Below are positions 7,965-17,700 of a stretch of 64,000 nt of DNA, one piece after another. This stretch comes from an uncultured Naasia sp. (lineage in GTDB: Bacteria > Actinomycetota > Actinomycetes > Actinomycetales > Microbacteriaceae), in contig CAJYYA010000010.1 in assembly GCA_913778905.1 (NCBI GenBank), forward strand, positions 248,001 to 312,000, given 5' to 3'. The position numbers and the translations under genes are program-made. Below the pieces are notes generated by a model. The model had not been told where the DNA came from, ran no database searches, and saw nothing but the letters and a program-made list of their open reading frames with translations. Position 1 is the stretch's first letter. Every line of letters begins with the position of its first letter.

Positions 7965-9458
7965 TTACTCGCAGCCGACCCCGTCGCCGTCTCGGTCGAA
8001 CTTCTTCTGGAAACCGGGGTCGCCCGGTCGGATGGGTGCCGCCCCCGCGGCGCGTACGGCGTCGCAGTTCGCGTAGTAGACCGGCTGGGGAGCAGGTTCC
8101 GGGGCCGGGGCCTCTTGCACCGGTTCCGGGGCAGGCTCGACGACGGGCGCCTGTTCCACGATCGGTGCCGGCTCGGGTGCTGGAGCCGGAACGGGGGTGA
8201 ATGCTGAGAACGGAGCCATCTGATCCGAGCAGTCTTCAAGGATCTTGGCCATCGCGTCGTGCTCGGCCTGCGTCACCCACAACGAGTAAGTGGCCTTGAC
8301 GGCGACTTGACGAGCCACGTAGGTGCAACGGAACGACTTGACCGATGGCAGCCAGGTCGCGGCGTCCCCGTCGTTCTTCTGCGCGCTGGTGGGTCCATCA
8401 ATGGCCATGAGGTTGAGCGGATCGTTGGCAAGGCTGAGCCGCTGATCCTGGGACAGCTGCTGTGCACCCTTCTGCCACGCGTCGGACAGCGCGACGACGT
8501 GATCGATCTGCACCATGGCGCTCGTCGACTCGCCGCGCTTGAACTGAATGGTCTTGCCGGTGTATGGGTCGGCCAGGGTCCCCGAGGTCACCTTGCACGA
8601 CCCCGACAACACCGTCGAGGTGAGGTCACGCTTGAGGATGTCGTTGCGGGTGTCGCATCCGTTGCGATCAACATCCAGCCACGCCGCTCCGAACTTCGCG
8701 ACCCTGTCGTAGCCCGTCTTCGGGGCTCGCCCCTTCACCGCAAGGGTGGCGAGGAGATCGAGGGCTCGGCTCTCCGCCGTCGGTGCCGAACCGGCGACGG
8801 TGATGGTCCCGCCGGCGACGGGCGTGGCGGGGTCGAGATCGATCGTTGCGCTGGGTGAGGGCGTGGGTGTGGACGCGGAGCTCTGAGACGGCGCCGTCGT
8901 CGGGGTCGCAGCGGACCGCGTCGACGTCGCCAGCGCGTCGTCGCTCGCTCGCTCGGTCGTTGGAAGCACCGGCGCGATCATCAGGGCGACCAGCGCACCG
9001 GCGAGGACCACGAGTCCGCGTTTGCGGCCGGGCATGCGCAGCCAGGACATCCGTCCCGTGACGACCACGTAGATCGCGGTGACGACGGCCACGACCGCTG
9101 CGAGGACCACGAGGCCGCGAAGGCCGGATGAAGCGAGAGCGATCGCGCCGAACAGGACGATCAGCGCGATGCCGATCCACGATCCAAGGGGCAGCGAGCG
9201 CAACATCGTCGTCACGGAGGCGACGGACATCGGTTGCGAGAGCGCTGATGCGGGCTTGCCGGGTGAGAGCTTCGCGGCCTCGGACTTCGCGGCCACGGAC
9301 TTCGGTCGACGAGTGGCGGCCTTCGCGACCGCAGCCTGAGAAGCGATGGCGTAGGGATTGGGTGCGTAGTCGGCGGTCCATTCGGAACCGTTCCAGTAAC
9401 GAAGCTGTGCAGGATCCTCTGGAGCGGGGAACCAGCCGGCGGGGGTGGGCAATGTCAC
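7965..9458 (-). CDS. Membrane-tethered HNH-type nuclease with DUF2510 and excalibur domains
   Basis: 497 aa. In order: DUF2510 (GWFPAPEDPAQLRYWNGSEWT, ~8-30), an Ala/Lys linker, three membrane segments (~92-165), a Ser/Thr-rich linker, a DUF1524/HNH-like nuclease domain with the DHVVALSDAW motif (~325-334) and NDPLNLMAID, and a C-terminal excalibur Ca-binding domain (YYANCDAVRAAG, DRDGDGVGCE). The nuclease and excalibur parts are probably outside the membrane, suggesting DNA degradation at the surface or defence against incoming DNA. The track start is GTG 9458, but GAGGAG lies 5 nt before TTG 9452 and overlaps that GTG, so TTG 9452 may be the real start. Confidence 0.8.
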   Translation of the reverse strand: MTLPTPAGWFPAPEDPAQLRYWNGSEWTADYAPNPYAIASQAAVAKAATRRPKSVAAKSEAAKLSPGKPASALSQPMSVASVTTMLRSLPLGSWIGIALIVLFGAIALASSGLRGLVVLAAVVAVVTAIYVVVTGRMSWLRMPGRKRGLVVLAGALVALMIAPVLPTTERASDDALATSTRSAATPTTAPSQSSASTPTPSPSATIDLDPATPVAGGTITVAGSAPTAESRALDLLATLAVKGRAPKTGYDRVAKFGAAWLDVDRNGCDTRNDILKRDLTSTVLSGSCKVTSGTLADPYTGKTIQFKRGESTSAMVQIDHVVALSDAWQKGAQQLSQDQRLSLANDPLNLMAIDGPTSAQKNDGDAATWLPSVKSFRCTYVARQVAVKATYSLWVTQAEHDAMAKILEDCSDQMAPFSAFTPVPAPAPEPAPIVEQAPVVEPAPEPVQEAPAPEPAPQPVYYANCDAVRAAGAAPIRPGDPGFQKKFDRDGDGVGCE

Positions 9459-9564
9459 TCCTCAACGACCCGGCACCATGCGAGGTCGCGCCACGTTATC
9501 GCCAACACTTGCTGGCTAAACGACAAGAGGACGGCGTGTTGCCCACGCCTGGGGAGGAAACGAA

Positions 9565-10458
9565 TCAGTGTGCGGCGGTCGGGTTCCGTTTGAGCAGTTT
9601 CGAGCCTCCCGTGATCACACCCACGATCACCAAACCGTAGGCGAGCCCGAGGAGGGCGAAGATGATCGTCTCCACGGTCCACGTCACAATCGCACCGGCC
9701 GCCTCGATCGCGTGGGTGATGGAGTGGACGAGGTCGTACGGCGCCGCCCAGAGGGTGGCGTGCAGGTTCTCGATCACGATGTGGCCACCCACCCAGAGCA
9801 TCGCGACGGTTCCGACGACACTGATCACCCGGAACACCGCCGGCATCGCCGCGACGACACGGGCGCCCCCGCGGCGAACGGAACGTTGCGGCGACTTCAT
9901 GAGGCGCAGGCCGATGTCGTCCACTTTGACGAGGAGAGCGACGGCTCCGTAGACGACCACCGTCAGAAGCAGTCCGACGATGAGCAGCGTGACCAGGGTC
10001 ATCCAGATACTGAGCCCGGGCTCGAGGCTCGCGAGGGCGATGAGCATGATCTCGGTGCTGAGGATGAGGTCCGTGCGGACAGCGCCGAAGACGAGCTTCT
10101 TCTCGTCCCGCGGCTCCTCCTCGTTCGCTGCCTCGTGGTGGCCGACGCCGAACCACTGCAGCACCTTCTCCGCGCCCTCGTAACAGAGGAAGCTGCCGCC
10201 GATCACGAGCAGATAGGGGAGCACCCAGGGCGCGAACGCGGTGAGCAGCAGCGCGATCGGTGTGATGATGACGAACTTGTTGACGAGGCTGCCGAGCGCG
10301 ATCTTCGCGACCACCGGCAGCTCGCGAGCCGGGGTGATGCCCTGCACGTATTGCGGGGTCACGGCCGCGTCGTCGATGACCACGCCGGCTGTTTTCGCGC
10401 TCGCACGGGTGGCGGCGGTCAGGATGTCGTCGAGGACGGCGAGGAGACCGACCGACAT
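9565..10458 (-). CDS. DUF808 family membrane protein (YedI-like)
   Basis: 297 aa. The opening MSVGLLAVLDDILTAATRASAKTAGVVIDDAAVTPQYV and the block LPVVAKIALGSLVNKFVIITPIALLL are hallmarks of the DUF808/YedI family of inner-membrane proteins. About six hydrophobic helices alternate with charged loops such as GHHEAANEEEPRDEKKLVFGAVRTDLILS. Function is unknown; homologues are predicted transporters. ATG 10458 is preferred to the much longer open frame because the family starts here and CGGAG lies upstream. It is divergent from the alcohol dehydrogenase gene. Confidence 0.85.
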   Translation of the reverse strand: MSVGLLAVLDDILTAATRASAKTAGVVIDDAAVTPQYVQGITPARELPVVAKIALGSLVNKFVIITPIALLLTAFAPWVLPYLLVIGGSFLCYEGAEKVLQWFGVGHHEAANEEEPRDEKKLVFGAVRTDLILSTEIMLIALASLEPGLSIWMTLVTLLIVGLLLTVVVYGAVALLVKVDDIGLRLMKSPQRSVRRGGARVVAAMPAVFRVISVVGTVAMLWVGGHIVIENLHATLWAAPYDLVHSITHAIEAAGAIVTWTVETIIFALLGLAYGLVIVGVITGGSKLLKRNPTAAH

Positions 10459-10659
10459 GTGCACACTCCGAAGGATCAGCGGGACGAGAAGCGCCACGAA
10501 CGAGGTGGCCCGACCGAGGCTAGCGGCAGGAGCGCCCCGGAAGCCGGGCCCACGCGTGCGACTGCCAGTCCGAAGACAGGTTCGATCCGACATCTGAGGG
10601 GCCGTCCAGCCAGGCGGGAAAGGGTGGAGTCTCACCTCGACGACGAGAAAGGACGTGTG

Positions 10660-11715
10660 ATGAAAGCTGCTGTCTTCCACAACCAGGAGGATCTCCGCAT
10701 CGAGGAGGCGCCCGAACCTACTCCCGGGGCGGGCCAGGTGAAGATCCGCAACGCCTACGCGGGGATCTGCGGGTCCGACCTGCACGTCTTCTTCGACACC
10801 GCGAACGCCGGTCTCGATTTCACCACCCCGCACCCTGTGACCGGGTCGACGCTGCCGCAGATCCTCGGCCATGAGTTCTCCGGAACCGTCGTCGAGCTCG
10901 GCGAAGGCGTCGGGGATGTCAAGGTCGGCGACCGGGTGGCCGTGTGGCCCGTGTATTACTGCGGTGAGTGCGCGGCGTGCAAGAAGGGGGCGCCGAATGC
11001 CTGCACCAAGATCGGCTTCCACGGATTGACGAGTCACGGCGGCGGGATGGCCGAGTTCACGGTCGTCGACTCCGACAAGCTCCATGTGCTGCCGGAGAAC
11101 GTCGACCTGCGTCTGGGCGCCCTGGTCGAGCCGATGGCCGTCGCGTGGCACGCTGTCGCCCGAAGCGAGATCGGTGCGGGGTCCTCGGCACTGATCGCAG
11201 GCGCGGGTCCGATCGGCATCGGCGTCTACTTCGCCCTCAAGGCCAGGGGCGTGGAGACGATCATCGTGTCCGAGCCGAGTGAGGGACGACGGGAAGCGAT
11301 TCGCAGAGTGGGCGCCCAGCACGTCATCGACCCGTCGAGACAGGACCTCGGAGACACCGTGCGCGAGCTCACGGGCGGGGACGGAGTGGATGCCGCATTC
11401 GACGCAGCCGGTGTGGCCCCGGCCATCACCTCCGGTATCGCGGCGTTGACCCCGTTGGGGAAGCTCGTGGTGGTAGCCCTTCACGGCAAGGCCATGGAGT
11501 TCAATCCGACGCAGCTCGTGATGGGGGAGACCCTGCTCATGGGATCGCTCGGCTACACCCAGGACGACTTCGACGAAGTCATCCGCGCGATGTCGGACGG
11601 TGTCTACGACACCACGGGCTGGGTCGATGTCATCGGCCTCGACGACGTCGAGTCGACCATGCGCGAACTGCACGAGGGCCGCGGCATGAAGAAGCTGGTG
11701 GCCAGCACCGACTGA
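10660..11715 (+). CDS. Zinc-dependent alcohol dehydrogenase (2,3-butanediol/threonine dehydrogenase-like)
   Basis: 351-aa medium-chain dehydrogenase. Catalytic-zinc ligands are visible in YAGICGSDLHVF (Cys ~36) and ILGHEFSGTV (His-Glu ~69-70). The structural-zinc cysteines CGECAACKKGAPNAC follow at about 103-117. The NAD-binding GAGPIGIGVYFALKARG starts near 183. LVEPMAVAWHAV matches the butanediol dehydrogenase subgroup. The start is supported by GAGAAAGGA upstream. The reaction is probably NAD-linked oxidation of a secondary alcohol or acetoin/butanediol conversion; the substrate is inferred. Two interspersed repeats follow the gene. Confidence 0.87.
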   Translation: MKAAVFHNQEDLRIEEAPEPTPGAGQVKIRNAYAGICGSDLHVFFDTANAGLDFTTPHPVTGSTLPQILGHEFSGTVVELGEGVGDVKVGDRVAVWPVYYCGECAACKKGAPNACTKIGFHGLTSHGGGMAEFTVVDSDKLHVLPENVDLRLGALVEPMAVAWHAVARSEIGAGSSALIAGAGPIGIGVYFALKARGVETIIVSEPSEGRREAIRRVGAQHVIDPSRQDLGDTVRELTGGDGVDAAFDAAGVAPAITSGIAALTPLGKLVVVALHGKAMEFNPTQLVMGETLLMGSLGYTQDDFDEVIRAMSDGVYDTTGWVDVIGLDDVESTMRELHEGRGMKKLVASTD

Positions 11716-11732
11716 CCCGGCAGCCCCCCGCC

Positions 11733-11798
11733 CGCCCATTGAGCGCAGCGAAATGCAGGGCCCTCATCCCGCCCATTGAGCGCAGCGAAATGCAGGGC
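11733..11798. repeat. Two copies of the CGCCCATTGAGCG...AAATGCAGGGC interspersed repeat
   Basis: Copies at 11733-11761 and 11770-11798 share the 29-nt sequence CGCCCATTGAGCGCAGCGAAATGCAGGGC. They fill the gap between two convergent gene ends. The same repeat occurs at 13232, 21264, 23075, 23160, 33036 and 46695-46920. Confidence 0.85.
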
Positions 11799-13125
11799 TC
11801 AGAACGGCGGCGCACCCGACCCGGGTGGCTCGTCTCGATTCACGACGAGCCACCCGGTCATCGGTTTCGGGGGTGCGCCGACCCGCGGCCGGGGCCACGG
11901 CGCCGGCTTGGTCTCGTACTTCCGGCCCGTCGGCGATGTCCAGCTGAGGACTTCGCCGGGATCGTGCCGGACCCGCCACCTGCCGCGCTCTTTGAGGCGA
12001 TGATGCCCGCGACAGAGGTGCGCGAGGTTGGTCTCGACGGTCTCTCCGTGCTCTTGCCACGGCACCGTGTGATCGATGTCGCACAACACCGCCGATCGGG
12101 AGCATCCGACGAACCGGCAGACCTCGTCACGAGTCCGAAGTAACCGCTTGAGCTCGGCCGGCACTCGGTAGGTCGTCCGCCCGAATGACTTGGTCGCCCC
12201 GTCAGCGGGGTCGGTGAGGATGCGGATGAATCCCGGCGCCTGAGTACACAGCTCTCGCGCCGTCTCCGCGTCGATAGGGCCGTACCCGTCCAGGGCAGCA
12301 GGCGCGTCATCGAGACCCATCGCCGTCAGAACGGGCACCTGGAGCAGCACCTCGGGACGGACGCCGCGCCGCGGGTGACGGAACGACCGCGGCGCCTGGC
12401 AGGAAAGGAGGGACCACCCCCGCTGCGTCGATGATGAGGTCGCGGAAGACATCAGCCTCGAGTTGGGAGAGGGTCCTCGTCTCTCCCTCGACCTTCAATG
12501 CGCGCGCGAGCCCGGTCACCGCGGCGGCCGCACCGACCGCTTGCTCGGCTGGGAGGAGAGCGCCGTACCAGGCCATCCCGTCCGGTGCCGCTTCGAGTCC
12601 GACCCGCCGTTCCTGGACAGCCTCCCGGTGACGTTCGATGAGAGCCTCGGGCTCCAGCGATGCGCGCACGCGCTGCGCCAGACGCTCGAAGCGGGTGATA
12701 CCGAGACCGCTCGCACGGAGCATCTGATCCTCGTACGGCTCGAGCGACGGTGCGGAGAGTCCATCCGACTCGTGCACGAGGGCGCGAGCGTGGATCTCGG
12801 GCAGGTCTCCGACGCGAAGGGCGGCGAGCGTCCGCGGGAAGTCGTGGACCAGTCGACGAGCCAGGTCGAGTTGGGTGTGCGCAGCACGCTCGCCTATCCG
12901 CAAGGCCGCCGCCACCTCCGCTCGAAGGTCTCGCCAGGCGAGGTCGTCGGGCGCCGTCCACGCGGCGCCGGTCTCCTCCGCCGCGATGACACGCAGCCTG
13001 TCGAGCAATTCATACCGCTCGGCGGCCGCGGCACCGGCGCGTACGGCGGAGTCGGCGATCAGGTCGACGATGGCGCGTGACGACGCCGAGACCTCCGCCT
13101 CGTCACCGTCTCCGCCGTTCCGCAT
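11799..13125 (-). pseudogene. DUF222-HNH endonuclease (13E12-type), frameshifted
   Basis: Two overlapping minus-strand frames together make one DUF222/HNH protein. The 5' part (13125 to ~12380) carries DUF222, starting MRNGGDGDEAEV and running to VVPPFLPGAAVVPSPAARR. The 3' part (~12385 to 11799) begins in the other frame at RRGVRPEVLLQVPV and carries the HNH motif CDIDHTVPW...HLCRGHHRLKE. The reading frame changes near 12375-12385 in GC-rich GCGGCGCGGCG, an easy site for a one-base indel. Either this is a real inactivating mutation or a sequence error. Members of this family are abundant and mobile in actinobacteria; their role is unknown. The start at 13125 is uncertain. Confidence 0.75.
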
Positions 13126-13231
13126 GCTCCTATCGAAGCAGCAACCACCGACACGACAATCCCGTAAACCGCCTCTGATCAGCCAACCTTCGACCACTAC
13201 TTGAAGCGAGTTTCTCTCAGCACCCGCCGCC

Positions 13232-13260
13232 CGCCCATTGAGCGAAGCGAAATGCAGGGC
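13232..13260. repeat. CGCCCATTGAGCG interspersed repeat
   Basis: One 29-nt copy with the GCGAAGCG variant, in the gap between the start of the frameshifted DUF222 gene and the end of the uracil permease gene. Confidence 0.8.
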
Positions 13261-13327
13261 CGACCGCTCACCGAAACGGCCGCCGAACCCCTTGGGGATC
13301 CGACGGCCGTCACACGAGGTCATGATC

Positions 13328-14608
13328 TCAGCTCAGTCGCTGCTTCTCCGTGCCGCGCACCCGCGCGATTGCGGACATGAGGTGATAGACCACGATCGCG
13401 GCAACCGTTCCGAGGATGATGCCCTGGAACGACAGGTCACCGAACGTGACGGTGAAGTTCGCGATGCCCATGATCAGCGCGATGCCCGCGGTGAGCTGAT
13501 TGACGGGCTTGCTGAAGTCGACCTTGTTCTCGACCCAGATGCGCACACCGATGATGCCGATGAGGCCGTACAGCGCGGTGGTCACACCGCCGATGACTCC
13601 CGGCGGGATGGTGAAGATGATCGCGCCGATCTTGGGGGAGAGGCCCAGCAGGATCGCGGTGATGCCGGCCACCCAGTAGGCGGCGGTGGAGAAGACGCGG
13701 GTCGCGGCCATGACGCCGATGTTCTCACCGTAGGTCGTTGTCGGGGATCCGCCGCCGATGCCGGCGAGCACGGTGGCGGCGCCGTCCGCGAAGAGGGCGC
13801 GTCCGGTGACGTGATCGAGATCACGGTCGATGAGATTGCCGACGCCCTTGATGTGGCCGACGTTCTCCGCGATGAGGGCGAGAACGACCGGGAGGAACAT
13901 GGCATAGACGCCGATGTTTGCGGCCGAGAACTCGGGGGCCGTGAAGGTCGGGAAGCCGACCCAGGCCGCGTCGCCGACCGCGCTGAAGTCGACCTCGCCC
14001 GCGATCGCGGAGGCGATGTAGCCGACGATGACGCCCAGGACGATCGAGAGGCGCCCGAGGAAGCCCTTGAACACGACGGCCGCGAGAACGATTGCGAGCA
14101 GGGTGATGACGGCGATGAGCGGGGACTTCGCGAAGTTGTCGCGAGCCGCCGGGGCGAGATTGAAGCCGATGAGGGCGACGATCGATCCGCTGACGATCGG
14201 AGGCATGAGCACGTCGATCCAGCGGGTGCCGACGAAGTTCACGAGCAGGCCGATGAGGGCCAGGATCGCGCCGGTGATGATGATGCCGGCGAGGGCCGTG
14301 CCGGGCCCGCCTGCGGTGACAGCCGCGCCGATCGGAGCGAGGAACGCGAACGACGAGCCCAGGTAGGAGGGCAGCTTGTTCCAAGTGATGACGAGGAAGA
14401 GCAGCGTGCCGATGCCCGAGAAGAACAGGGTGGTCGCGGGCGGGAAGCCGGTGATGATCGGCACGAGGAACGTCGCGCCGAACATCGCGACGACGTGCTG
14501 CATGCCGAAACCGATGGTCCGAGGCCAGGTCAGCCGCTCCTCGGGCAGGACGATCTCATCCGAGGCGACTGTCTTGCCGTCGCCGTGCAGCTTCCAGAGC
14601 TCTGCCAT
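13328..14608 (-). CDS. Uracil/xanthine permease (NCS2 family)
   Basis: 426-aa integral membrane transporter with about 12-14 hydrophobic helices, probably importing uracil or xanthine by proton symport. Family signatures include QHVVAMFGATFLVPIITG near residue 40, the GGSPTTTYGENIG loop (about 290-302) and the preceding helix with LALIAENVGHIKGV, whose Glu is a substrate-binding residue in UraA. Start ATG 14608 has GAGGAGAAC just upstream. The gene is separated from both neighbours and has its own upstream region. UraA versus xanthine specificity cannot be settled by eye. Confidence 0.9.
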   Translation of the reverse strand: MAELWKLHGDGKTVASDEIVLPEERLTWPRTIGFGMQHVVAMFGATFLVPIITGFPPATTLFFSGIGTLLFLVITWNKLPSYLGSSFAFLAPIGAAVTAGGPGTALAGIIITGAILALIGLLVNFVGTRWIDVLMPPIVSGSIVALIGFNLAPAARDNFAKSPLIAVITLLAIVLAAVVFKGFLGRLSIVLGVIVGYIASAIAGEVDFSAVGDAAWVGFPTFTAPEFSAANIGVYAMFLPVVLALIAENVGHIKGVGNLIDRDLDHVTGRALFADGAATVLAGIGGGSPTTTYGENIGVMAATRVFSTAAYWVAGITAILLGLSPKIGAIIFTIPPGVIGGVTTALYGLIGIIGVRIWVENKVDFSKPVNQLTAGIALIMGIANFTVTFGDLSFQGIILGTVAAIVVYHLMSAIARVRGTEKQRLS

Positions 14609-14753
14609 CTGTTCTCCTCGACGCCCGCGTGGCGCGGATGCGCCGAGTGCGCGCGGGCTGTGACGAGCCTAGGGATCAGCAGAGAATCGGCGTGCCGCGA
14701 CGCGCACAGCACCCCTCACATTCCTTGCCCGAGCCTCGCATCCGTGCCCCGAT

Positions 14754-17700
14754 TCACGCGCCGACTCTCAGATGACGGCCACCACCACGGCGGCGGAGCC
14801 TGAGAATCGTCAACACGCCGCCGGCCGCCACGATGACCAATCCGATCAGGAAGGCAGCCAGACCATCGAATCCGGTCGCAGGGAGCGCGCCCGGCAAAGT
14901 GTTCCTCACCGTCACGGTGAGCCGCTCGGCGTCGGCGGTCGCGAAAACCGCCGAGCGCTCGGAGAACGTGCGATCGCCGGCTTCGATGCTCGTCGATGTC
15001 GCGGAACCGGCGTCGGTCTCGGCAAGGGTGCAGTCGCTGCCGCGGAGGACCGACAGGCTGTATTCGCCACCTGCCCGGGCGGTGAAGTCGGCATTCCCGG
15101 AAGCGATCGCCACTCGCTTCGGCAGGGACGACGCCTCGTCCGGATCGCGCCACGAACACGCGGCGGAGAAGCCGTAGTCGTAGGGTTCCGGTTCGGTCGA
15201 ACCCGGAGTGATTTTCCGGACCGTCAGATCGGTCAGGTCGTACCGGTATGAAGCGCTCAGGATTCCCGCGTCATCCGATCCCACGACCGCGCGGTCGATG
15301 AGGCGACGCTCCGTGAAGGGCGACGGATCGGACTCCCTCACGCTGCAAAGAGCCCCACGCGGCAGCGAGATGGTCTTCAACGCGTCGGGCCCGACGAGTT
15401 CGAGCCGCCCTGAATCGGGCAGCGGCAGCGGAGCGCCGTCCGAATAGAAGCACGCGAGCCGGAAAGCACGGACCTTCCCGGCGGAGTACACGTTGGCCCC
15501 GACACCGGAGCTCGTCAGGGTCATCGGGAGTGCAGCGACCTCGAATTCAGCGCTGAATGCGGCCCCATCACCGGCCGGAGTCACGGTCACCTGCCGCACG
15601 CCATCCGCCGGAACAATCATCGTCGCGTGGTTGTCGTTCTCGAGTCGACTCGTGCACACCGCCCCGATGGGCAGACCGGAGAAGGAGGAGGTGGCATTCG
15701 CCACCACGTCGGTCAGGGTCTGCCACGCAGGCGTCGTCTGAGGATGCAGGACCAGCCCGTTGAACGCGCATGTGGTCGAGACGGCGAACACGTCCGCGGA
15801 GTGCCGAGGGGCGTCATCGCCGCGGACCACCACGCTGATCGTCAGGGGCGCGCTGTCGAAGATGTGTGTCACGACGACGGGTACATCGCCGTCGTCCACG
15901 GTCACCGTCGGGCTGGAGACGACTGTCGAGGTGGCTCCGCCGTCGCTCTGCGACGCGACCTCGCACCGCGCCCCGGCGGGGAGCAGACCGAGCGGCGAAG
16001 AGGCCCGCGGGTCCTGAGGAGTGCCGTCCGGCAGGAAGCCGAGCGTGAGGAGCCCTCCGACACCGACACCGGGAACGGGGACTCCGTTGAACGTGCAGGC
16101 GACCGAGACCGAGGTCGCGGTATTGGCACTCCAGGCAGCGGCTCCGGTATTGACCACGGAGATGTCGACCGAACCGGCATCGAAACGGTTGTCGACGGCC
16201 ACGATCCCGGCTGGCGCCACCTCTATCGTCGGCGGATCGGCGACCGCTGATCGACCATCGACGGAGTAACCGACCACTCCTCCGTTGCCGACCGTCTGAG
16301 TGACGACGCACTCCGCCCCGCGCACGATACCGGCGGACCGACTGGTCCCTCCGACAGGCGGGAAGGTGAAGCGCTGGTCGACGGTCAGGGGACGGCCGTT
16401 GAAGGTGCACGCTCCGATCGAAACGGTGGTGTCCGCATTCGAGAACTCGGCGGCACGGCCCGTCGTGCCGCTCACGATCTCGATCTCATCCGTCGGATAA
16501 ATGGCCCGGATCCGGAGGGTGTCATCGGAGGACGGGCTCACCCTTGCAGCCGCGGCCGAGATGTCGGGGCTCCACCCCCCGGTCGAGCCGGCTCCGTACT
16601 CGGTCGTCGAGCGCCCCGAGTCGGAGACCGCCGTGATACGGCAGTCGGCGCCGTCATCGGCCGCCACCAGGGCGGTTCCGCCTCCGGCCGGGATCTCAAC
16701 CGCGCCGGGGGTGTCGATGCCCCCGATCTCGCAGCTGTAGTCCACCGTGTAGGCGACGTTCGCCGCCGCGCTGCCCGCGCCCGCGTTCTCGAGGGTGATC
16801 GCGAGAGGAGATGCGTCGTAGGTGTTCACCACCGTCGCCGAAGAACCGGTCGCCCCGACGACGACCGTCGAACCGGGGCGGAAGGCCACCGCAACGGCGC
16901 CTCTGGTGTTCATCTCGAAGATCCCGCAGGTCGCGCCCACGGGGACGCCGTCCAAGACAGCAGGGCCACCGAGACGCATGTCGGCGGAGAAGGTGGGGCT
17001 GATCCCCTCGCCGCGGAAGGAGCACGCCGCGGTCACGGGGAAGATGGCGCCCGTCGGTGCCGTTCCCGACCCGTCGACCTGCTTGTCGATGGTGATCGAA
17101 GCGGTCGTGAACGTGTTGGTGACCTCGACCGTGGCGGGCCCTGCCGGTGGGATGTTCACCGGGCGCGGGGATGAGGTCGGTATGCCGCCGACCGAATACT
17201 CGATCACCGAGGCACCCGCCGCGTGCGTTTCCGTCACGACGCAGGACGCTCCCACCGGGATCCCATCGATCCGCGTCTCGAACGATGCCCCGACTCGAGC
17301 TGCGGGAACGCGCACGGTTCCCGAGACGGCAGGGGAGGGGAGGCCGATCACGCGGCCCTCGAACGTGCAGGTCACAGCGAAGACGTTGTCGCCGAGCGCG
17401 AACTCCGAGGACCCTCCGGTCAGCCGCGAGCGTCCCTTTATGACGAGGGCACCGACCTCGTAGGTGTTGACGAACTGCACCGGGTTCGCGCCGCTCACGA
17501 GTGTCACCGAGGTCGTCCCCGGCTCGACTCGCGTCGCTCCGCGGGTGTCGGATTCACTGACCGAGCACGTCCATCCCGCGCGGAGTCCGTCCACCTGCGC
17601 GGGGAAGCCCGGCTCCATGGAGACGGTCTTCGTCAGACGGGTCTCGCCCGTCGCTTCGGTGCAGACGAGGGAAGCCGCCCACGGTCCTCGCGCGAAGTCG

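Noticed and set aside
7577-8239. Upstream extension of the PPOX frame (to 8239) as one 378-aa protein
   Set aside because: It would run through a terminator and antisense to the HNH/excalibur gene, and the PPOX family starts near 7570.
9568-10655. The first two thirds of the 715-aa plus-strand ORF 9568-11715
   Set aside because: This part is antisense to the DUF808 gene and is low-complexity Arg/Asp/Glu. The real alcohol dehydrogenase starts at 10660.
13238-14803. 521-aa plus-strand ORF, Asp/Glu/Arg-rich
   Set aside because: It is the mirror of the uracil/xanthine permease gene and has no domain features.
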